Source: Corbicula japonica (Eukaryota; Mollusca; Bivalvia; Venerida; Cyrenidae). Taken from it: a stretch of DNA of 64,000 nucleotides. Position 1 is the first letter of the stretch. Each line of letters starts with the position of its first letter. Shown here in pieces: positions 56,985 to 64,000 of this stretch. The position numbers and the translations under genes are program-made. The stretch is taken from NCBI GenBank assembly GCA_038501625.1, contig JAZAYU010000003.1:747001-811000 (forward strand), read 5' to 3'. The notes beneath the pieces are model-generated. The model was not told the DNA's origin. It worked only from the letters and a program-made list of their open reading frames with translations, and searched no databases.

Positions 56985-57222
56985 TAATGTAGTCCAGGAA
57001 GAACATAATGATTTTTCTAACATAAGTCGGTGAGGTCAATTCTCAGGTTGCTAATTTATTGAAATAAGTTAATTATCAGCAAATGGTATTAACTTGAATG
57101 ATTATAAAACATCAAGCCTAATTAGTATATAAGGACCGCGCTGGACAAAGTCGCGCGGGAGGATTTGATTTATAGAACAATCACGATACGATATTAAAAT
57201 GAATTAACACTTACTAGACTTT
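56985..57222 (+). promoter_or_regulatory. TATA-bearing repeated segment, copy 2
   Basis: TTAGTATATAAGGACCGCGCTGGAC with the same upstream TTAATTATCAGCAAATGGT. About two-thirds identical to 55312-55545; no clear gene follows. Confidence 0.35.
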
Positions 57223-57746
57223 GTTATTTTTCTCCCCCAGCATTTCAAATTCATGAACACTACCCGGTTATTAACCTACACAAACATCAATTATTATGCA
57301 ATTGAGGGTTGCATCAAGTCTCTCGTAACAACATCGCGTGCACCCTCTGTATTTGTCTTTCCTTAAAAAAACATTTATTCATATATACACTTAACCGATC
57401 GTATTTTCTTAATTTTCCAGCGTAGATCCGGAATATGATCTTCAAACTTAAAATATATTTAGATACATCATTTTCACTTATTATAATATGTTTATGAAAT
57501 AATTATTAAAAATAGCTACATGCGGTTGAAAACCACTGACATTTAATGAAGTTAGGGGAAAAAACAAAACTCTCAAAATCGTAGGTAACGGTTATATTCT
57601 CCATTAAAGAAAATTAAATAAAATTCATAATTCCTTATTTTAATATTGATTCTCAAATAATTTTGAACAATTCTATTCAATTCTGCACTAATGCGAATGC
57701 TTAGTTGTGACATAGAGGATTGCTCAGCAGTTTTGACCGTTTTCAG

Positions 57747-58158
57747 TACACTCACCCAAAGTTCTAATTGGTCACTTTTTGTCCGCATTTTTTTTATTAG
57801 AAAGACATTGAATTCACTCTTTATTTATGATCATATGCCAACAACAGTCTTCAACTTATTAGCTTCAATCTTGTAATAATTGACTTGGGAACACTCTGGC
57901 GAGAGTTATCCTTAATTTTGCTAAAAATGCATTTCTTGCATAAAAAGGACTGTTCTAATTTTGACCCTGTGGTGTAAGTAAATGATATTTGATTCATTTA
58001 AGAAAACAATCAATAAAGATTAAAAAGACATTTGATAATTGATTTCAAGACAAAACAGTTCTTTCCACAACCTCCCTTGACGTATGGAAGAAACGAAACT
58101 AGCAAACATTGTAAACATATACAATTGCTGACCAATTAGAACTTTGGTTGAGTGTATA
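57747..58158 (-). mobile_element. TA-flanked MITE (copy 2)
   Basis: Inverted termini TACACTCACCCAAAGTTCTAATTGGTCA and the inverse ending GAGTGTATA. It shares TTTTGCTAAAAATGCATTTCTTGCATAAAA and the ACCCTGTGGTGTAAGTAAATGAT block with copy 1. TA flanks suggest a Tc1/mariner-type mobiliser (inference). Confidence 0.8.
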
Positions 58159-58787
58159 TCCTCTTTAGAAAAGCTACGGCCGGTTTTGTGACTTTTGTCA
58201 CCTAGCTAAATGTCTACAATTTATGAATGCGCGATGGTATTTTCATGGCATTTTTATAAAAAGAAGTAAAAATGATTCGTCTTATGAGGTTTCAAATGTG
58301 AAGAGTGTACTCCAAGTTCATGCGGTGTAGTTAAAAATTTATGATCGATGTATATAGTGAGAACATTGGTTAAGTGTATAAACGACAAGTATAACAAGGC
58401 ACACAGCTGTATGCGCAATGTCTACAAAAGAGTACTCATGCACAAAAGAGTATTCATTCGGAATATTTTTACAAATCTTATTAAATTTAGAAATTCAGAA
58501 TCCTGTCTTCACTTGCAAAACTTAAAAAAGTAGCACATGTTCTACATTTAAACAAGTAGCAGGTTAATCAGTTGAATTACTGTAAGCCACAAAACCATAA
58601 ATTTAAAAATTAAAAAGATACAAACACGTTTCGGAAAGTCAATAACCGAGCATCAGCCATATGTGATTGTGTACGTCTGTGTATGATGCAGAAAGGGCAA
58701 AGTGTTAAGGAGAAAACTGGTTGCAACGAAGCGAATGTTTCCAGAAAACTGTAATAAAACCACCATTATTTATGCGTAACATTCCTA

Positions 58788-59582
58788 TGCTTATTGTTGG
58801 AAACATAAAGAAGTATACACATCTTCTCAAATATATTAACCAGAAAATTACAAATATTTTCACATATCATGCATATAATTGTTGAAAACATAAGGCAGTA
58901 TATACATCTTCTCAAATATGTTAACCAGAAAATTACAAATATTTTCACATATCATGCATATAATTGTTGAAAACATAAGGCAGTATATACATCTTCTCAA
59001 ATATGTTAACCAGAACATTACAAATATTTTCACATATCATGCATAAAATATTAAATTGTTAAAAGGAAAACAACACATGGATTTGTTGTAAAAATTTATA
59101 CGACGCGTTTCGACATATAAGTCTTCGTCAGGTATAATAAACAAAATACGTAACGTCCGTTGCACGTAAATAAAACCGCGCAAAGTAGCGTTAAATGCAC
59201 AATGTTTTATTTAGCGTAAATAACGACGTTACGCGCAAAAACAGACATTTTACATGTGCACAATATAAATAACAAACATGAAATCTTATTTGATGTTGAA
59301 ATAATACAACATCATGACTAAAAAGGACATGGATCATAAGATACAAAATGTTTCAATAGTGTAAGAATATTTTTGTTGAAATTGAACCAAACAATACCCA
59401 TTTTGTCATGATATAACATAATAGTTTATATAAGTTATTTAAAAAAAAACACAAAAAAACCCCCAAAAAACACACACATATCATGCATATAATTGTTGGA
59501 AACATAAGGCAGTATATACATCTTCTCAAATAATATTAACCAGAAACTTACAAATATTTTCACATATCATGCATGTAATTGT
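58788..59582 (+). repeat. 85-bp tandem array split by an insertion
   Basis: Units with CACATATCATGCATATAATTG start at 58861, 58946 and 59031 (period 85), after a partial unit from 58788. The array then breaks at about 59046 and resumes with units at 59475 and 59561. The unit also holds AACATAAGGCAGTATATACATC and TTAACCAGAAAATTACAAAT. Confidence 0.93.
59046..59450 (-). mobile_element. Penelope-like element 3' end inserted in the 85-bp array
   Basis: The reverse complement matches 18690-19080 closely, including CCTGACGAAGACTTATATGTCGAAACGCG and ACGTAACGTCCGTTGCACGTAAATAAAACCGCGC. It ends in an A-rich ACAAAAAAACCCCC tract. Only the 3' UTR is present. Confidence 0.85.
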
Positions 59583-60088
59583 ATAAAAGAACTTGTTTTA
59601 AATCGATTTTGCGGATATGTCGACAATTAAAGCAGCTCATAAACTTTTCAAAAATTTCAATAAAATTACCAGGACGCCTACAACCTTTGCAGCAAATTGA
59701 TTATTTTAAAAAAATACTGTCATTTGTTTTGTCTTCAGCCTTAAGTACTAAACATGCTTAATGCTTATCCAAAAACAACAATGGCACTACTAATTCTTCC
59801 CAGTACCTTAACAAGAAATGAACATATTTAGAAATATAAATATACTAAATAAAATGAATGTTTATTTGCGTGTTGTTTGAAAATCATTTAGGTTGTTTAA
59901 GATTCAGAGAGCTAATTTTAAAACAAGACGCAATCATATCAAATAAATATGTGCTATTATCAGTTGCGTCCTTTGAAAGTCGTTGAGTACGATAATGCAC
60001 TATGTTAAATATACCTCTAAAATAACTTTAAATTTGTTTCAATATTTAGACCTGGTTTAGATGGTAGGTTTCAATATCCAATTTGAAT

Positions 60089-60449
60089 TATTACATGAAC
60101 TATAAATAGACGCAACGCGATTGGTCACACCCCCAAAATAACTGAGTCAATAAATCTAGATATTGACCCACTTTCGCTGATATTGACCTGTCTATAAATA
60201 GAATCCGGAAGTTTCCATCTTTAATATTATTTATAGTTCTTGCTTTTATATTATTCATAGTTTATTACACACATATATAGATAACTATTTATAGTTCATG
60301 TAATAAAACAGTTATTTACTTATTAGCTGGGAAATATGCTGTTGATATTGACCGCAAAAATCGTTATTGACCTCGGCTATCGCCTCGGTCAATAACAATT
60401 TTTTAGGTCAATATCACAGCATATTTCCCAGCTAATAAGTAAATAATTG
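60089..60449 (+). repeat. Nested inverted repeats / hairpin
   Basis: An outer pair ATTACATGAACTATAAATAG (60089) / CTATTTATAGTTCATGTAAT (60285) is followed by a hairpin at 60311-60449 with about 65-base arms, GTTATTTACTTATTAGCTGG...ATATTGACC against GGTCAATATCACAGC...TAAGTAAATAAT, and a CCTCGG-CTAT-CGCCTCGG apex. Other half-copies of GATATTGACC lie within the first part. Probably stacked palindromic MITEs. Confidence 0.85.
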
Positions 60450-60917
60450 TATAATAACAATCCACACAATGTCATCGTAAACTTATACTTTTATCACACT
60501 ATTTTATTAAATATTGTAACTTTATATCTGAATTTAATTTGAATCTCCCGCACTTAATTACATGTAGAATATCATGTTGATAATCTTTCTTCTAGAATTT
60601 ACAGACAATTTTACGAATAACGTTCGTGGAAAAAATAATATTGCCCTTGATTTTTTTTTAATTTATAAATTTACCGATTGTTTCGGTAAAGCAATAATGG
60701 AATTATTAAATATTTCGTAAAAGGTTATTGCTCTTAATTCAAACTGTGTTCTTGAATATCCAAACTTATTAAGACATAAATAATAAAGCTGACTTGTAAT
60801 ATGTAAACAAAAAGGTGAAATATCAGCAATGGCCACATCCAGCAGCCAAAAAGTAGAGAAGAAAAGAGAGCATGGTATTACAATAATCAGTTTCAAAATG
60901 GAGGTCACTAACAATTA

Positions 60918-61160
60918 ACGAAAGTGAGAACCCGAGGGATTACCGCCTTGGAACGGTAGGTGGCAAAACAATTTGCCACTGGGGGTTTAAACCAGGTTCT
61001 AGGGTGCACAAACCTCACACTTGCCCCCATCAAGTTCTCATATCAAAAAACAAGTACAAGTTGTCTTGGTGAAATGACTCCAACTCACCCATCAGCTAAG
61101 CAATGTTGCATGCAAAAGCACACACACAAATATAAAACATAAGAAGCTAATAGCATTGCA
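60918..61160 (-). mobile_element. Retroelement 3' tail fragment
   Basis: Inverted copy like 36000-36240, with GAGAACCCGAGGGATTACCGCC and the same CACAAACCTCACACTTGCCCC core. Confidence 0.75.
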
Positions 61161-61353
61161 AAGACAAATGGGCGAGTACAAGAAATATTAAAGTGTATGA
61201 TAAGTGTAAGGTATATTATTTAAAGCGGTATGCCTCGACTAATAAGACATATTCTTAAACAGCATCACTTCACGATTTCCATATTAGACGCCCGGCAAGC
61301 AGGCGTTTGGTGAAAATGCAAAACAACAACCGGCTACACCAAAGCCCCCCGGA

Positions 61354-61450
61354 GATTTTCCCAGCTAGCTCAGTCGGTAGCGTGGACGAAGTTATGTGGC
61401 CAATCGCTGTCACCATAAGGGTTCGATTCTCATTGTATGCCGATATCATC
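61354..61450 (+). mobile_element. tRNA-like SINE head (type 3), copy B
   Basis: Partner of 42251-42345, with both pol III boxes preserved (TAGCTCAGTCGG, GGGTTCGATTC). It does not fold as a complete tRNA by eye, so I do not call a tRNA gene. Confidence 0.7.
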
Positions 61451-62866
61451 TTAAATATCTTATAATAAAGAAAAAAAATTGAAAAACATCTTTGTTTGTT
61501 GAACCTATTTTTGTTTTAAGTTTAAAACCGTGATAACGTTTGTATTATTATGTTTTTTATATTAAACAAATAAATCCGCATCTCAAATTAAAATGTCAAG
61601 TTTACCAAAGTAAAAAAAATATGGTGTAATATTGAGCGCATTTATTATATGCAATTTAACACTTAAATAATGTTCTTACTACACCGATCATATTATTTTA
61701 ATTTCTCTGCGTGGAATCTTATTATACTATTTAAACCTAAAAAATAATACCTTAAATTAAAGATAAATCATTAAAGTCCCTACATACATTTGTAAAGCAC
61801 TGTCATTTCACCAAGGAAGGTGAAATAACAAAAGTCACAAAATAATTAGTAGCGAGTATATTATCAGTTAACGTAAATTAGTGTCTCTTTAAATGTGGAT
61901 TCTTTTAATTAGTAATTTTGAACAAGTCTATGCAAATATACTCTAATATGAAGAAAATATAAGATGGTATGCACTTCCGTTACTGCTCATGAACAGGCTC
62001 AATCAAACTGAACCTACATTTTATTGTCGGGATAGGTAGCTTTTCTATCTATTGTTTAATTTCGTGCTGATTGTTTATCGTTTTTTTGTATCGCCAAGAG
62101 AAAGCTAGCGTATTGACCATTTCAATTTCTAATCTCGTTGATGAATTGGCTTTGTTGCTGGTGTTGAATTTCAACAGACTGCAGTAAGAATAAGACAAAT
62201 AGATAATTTTCTTAAACGCAGCTAATTTAATGACTACGCTTGCAATGAAGACTTTATACTTTTTGAAATCCTAAAGCCGGTAGAAAACCTTAATCGGAAA
62301 ATGTAAAACATATTTTTGCAACACGAACTTGTGACCATCAGGTTGGTTATTTACTGGTGATGGTATATAAGGATTAATCTTTACACATCTCATATTCTGG
62401 AATGCAGCTTTAGCTTTTAACAATACCTCGAGGTACCTTGATGATTTATTAAATATAGATAATAACCACTGGTTAACAAGCTTTATCTTAAAGAACTACA
62501 GCTTAATAAAGCAAACACTTCAGAAAAGCAAGAAAACTTTCTTGATCTAAATCAGTCCATTGAAAATGGTTAGGTCACTACTAAAATATATGGTAAAAGA
62601 GATGATTTTAATTTTAATATAGTAAATTTTCCGTTTTTAAACGGCGATGTTCCTCGAGCAACATCTAATGGGGTTTATATCTCACAGCTTGTAAGCTTTT
62701 CAAGAGCTTGCAACGATGTGAATGATTTCAATGCACGTAATCTTTGCGTTACAGAAAAGCTTTTAAAACAGGGTTATCGGTATCACAAATTATGGAAAAC
62801 CTTTTGCATTTTTATCGCCGATACCCAGATATAATTCATAAATAAAGGTGCAGTTTAAAATCACTA

Positions 62867-63100
62867 TTGCAACAAGGTATTTCACAGCCGGTTTTTTATG
62901 GAGATTTAATTTACAAACTTAAGAAGATAAAAGGCAATGTTAATTTCTCCCGGTTATTCGTATTAAAAACCATCTGTAAATTTAAAAAGAAAGGTTACCA
63001 ACATGATATTTTACAGCGCTCTGCAGGCCTGGTGATTTACCCATCTACAGTTGATCATTATGCTTACCTCAATGGTTGCACGACGGTGGCAGGGTTTTAA
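62867..63100 (+). pseudogene. C-terminal fragment of the YLDD retroelement RT
   Basis: 77 codons open to a TAA; the same end (QHDILQRSAGLVIYPSTVDH) occurs at 46850-46950 and, inverted, at 41740-41850, so it is part of a repeat and not a host gene. Confidence 0.75.
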
Positions 63101-63539
63101 GAGTTTATGAAGGTTTATGGGGAAATCTTTTCTTAAAAAGAACCTAGAAGCTTGATTTGTTTCTTTTATACCTGTCATCGTGTTCTTGCTGATATTACTC
63201 CAGAAGCTCTGGTCTCGGTAAGATCATTGAGAACCAGCCATTTGGCTTTGCAATGCTATTAGCTTCTTATGTTTCATATGCTTGTGTGCTTTTGCATGCA
63301 ACATTGTTGAGCCTTTGAGTGGGTTGGAGTTGTTTCACCAAGACAAGTTGTTCTTGTATTGTGATACGAGAACCTGTTGGGGCAAGTGTGAGGTTTGTGC
63401 ACCCTAGAACCTGGTTAAAACCTACAGTGGCAATTTGTTTTGCAAAGGCGGTATCCCCAAAGGTCCAAATGTTTTTTTTTCGTTAATTGTTTGTGGCGTC
63501 CTATTTTAATTTACATACTTATACAAATGTAACAAACAT

Positions 63540-63540
<1 letters not shown>

Positions 63541-63582
<42 letters not shown>
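63541..63582 (+). repeat. (CT)n microsatellite
   Basis: Twenty-one CT units within the retroelement tail; short CT-rich stretches occur at the same place in the 47390 copy. Confidence 0.97.
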
Positions 63583-63585
<3 letters not shown>

Positions 63586-63680
63586 TCTCTTCTTTGTCGC
63601 TGCGTGGGGAGGCTGTGTTTTGTGAGTGTGGTAATTCCTGATATGCATATAATACATTACTTTTTTGTCAAGGTAAAATA

Positions 63681-64000
63681 GGTGTCGATATGAAGATGTC
63701 ATTAAGATGTCTACAGAGTTTATGTTTGCTCGTTGATATTATCATAATTACGGCAATTTGGGTTTATACGATGTTTAACTTTATTTCCCCATTACCGATC
63801 CTTTTGTTTTGCATAACCGCAAATTACGCGTAATTGAAAAGAACCCGGCTCTACATGTATCTTGACATCCTCTTAGCCTGGCAATTCAAATTGGCCTTGC
63901 TAATAGGCCAAGGGCAGTCATATTAGCCGAGAGTTAATATGATTTCCCGAGGCTCAATAACAAGGTCAATGTGAATTCACTTGTCGTAGTGATTAATTAC
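63681..64000. other. Window end, nothing recognised
   Basis: AT-rich, no frame or repeat identified. Confidence 0.5.

Larger units (their letters stand above)
50584..61950 (+). repeat. Segmental duplication, copy B
   Basis: Same order and orientation of blocks as copy A, but longer. Extra material includes the paired TATA-bearing segments (55.3 and 57.0 kb), a MITE (57747-58158), the 85-bp array with its Penelope-like insertion and the hairpin region at 60.1-60.45 kb. It carries the intact GPCR. Confidence 0.75.
61960..63680 (+). mobile_element. Retroelement with YLDD reverse transcriptase, 3' part
   Basis: At about 62425 the frame reads TSRYLDDLLNIDNN, an RT catalytic box. It continues with FLDLNQSIENG, a stop, then IYGKRDDFNFNIVNFPFLNG and VPRATSNGVYISQLVSF, RYHKLWK, and after a frameshift the 77-residue segment 62867-63100 (ISQPVFYGDLIYK...YQHDILQRSAGL). 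The arrangement after the active site (FLDL..G...T..Y.KRDDF...GVYISQL) is Penelope-like in style, but I cannot assign the class. A non-coding 3' tail follows (see 63215). Copies of its end lie at 46845 and 41690. Confidence 0.75.

Noticed and set aside
1..64000. CRISPR arrays, operons or a prokaryotic defence system
   Set aside because: Tandem arrays here lack spacer architecture, and the introns, SINEs and LINEs show a nuclear eukaryotic genome.

Overview
This is a eukaryotic nuclear window, AT-rich and gene-poor, with coding sequence split by long introns and most of the rest made of old mobile elements. The SINE heads (one tRNA-derived type at 9488 and another at 39745, 41490 and 7180), the Penelope-type and other retroelement fragments, and the foldback elements are the kind I associate with bivalve molluscs. 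I therefore infer a marine bivalve, but cannot name the species. There are no bacterial operons, no CRISPR and no intact tRNA or rRNA gene.

Three host genes can be supported. (1) A six-exon plus-strand gene (6723-19512) encodes a membrane-anchored SPFH/Band 7 protein of about 333 residues. I assembled it from splice sites that keep one reading frame; exon 4 (11846-11978) was placed because it supplies the second half of the Band 7 domain in the right phase. (2) A very small minus-strand gene (about 20750-26368) has two coding exons joining into a 40-residue cysteine-rich protein of an old, widespread, uncharacterised family, plus a probable 3' UTR exon. (3) An intronless class A GPCR lies at 50711-51709 (332 residues). 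A decayed paralogue lies at 37005-38006, inside a diverged direct segmental duplication (about 36.9-43.7 kb against about 50.6-61.9 kb).

Layout: 1-6.7 kb is non-coding with a TA-flanked MITE and a 33-bp tandem array. 6.7-19.5 kb is the Band 7 gene, its introns filled with SINE, MITE, long-TIR and Penelope-like insertions. 19.5-26.4 kb holds a run of MITEs and the microprotein gene. 26.4-36 kb is non-coding with foldback elements, hairpins and a wrecked Ty3/Gypsy-type element. 36-43.7 kb is duplication copy A with the GPCR pseudogene and a hAT-type MITE. 43.9-46.2 kb is a minus-strand LINE remnant. 46.8-47.5 kb is a retroelement tail. 47.5-50.4 kb is featureless AT-rich DNA. 50.4-61.9 kb is copy B with the live GPCR, paired TATA-bearing segments and an 85-bp array split by a Penelope-like insertion. 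62-63.7 kb is a retroelement carrying an RT YLDD motif.

The most unusual structure is a 19-unit, exactly 44-bp minisatellite whose unit is the last 31 bp of Band 7 exon 3 plus the first 13 bp of the following intron. The array has therefore multiplied a functional exon/5'-splice-site junction and strings near-identical donors down the intron.
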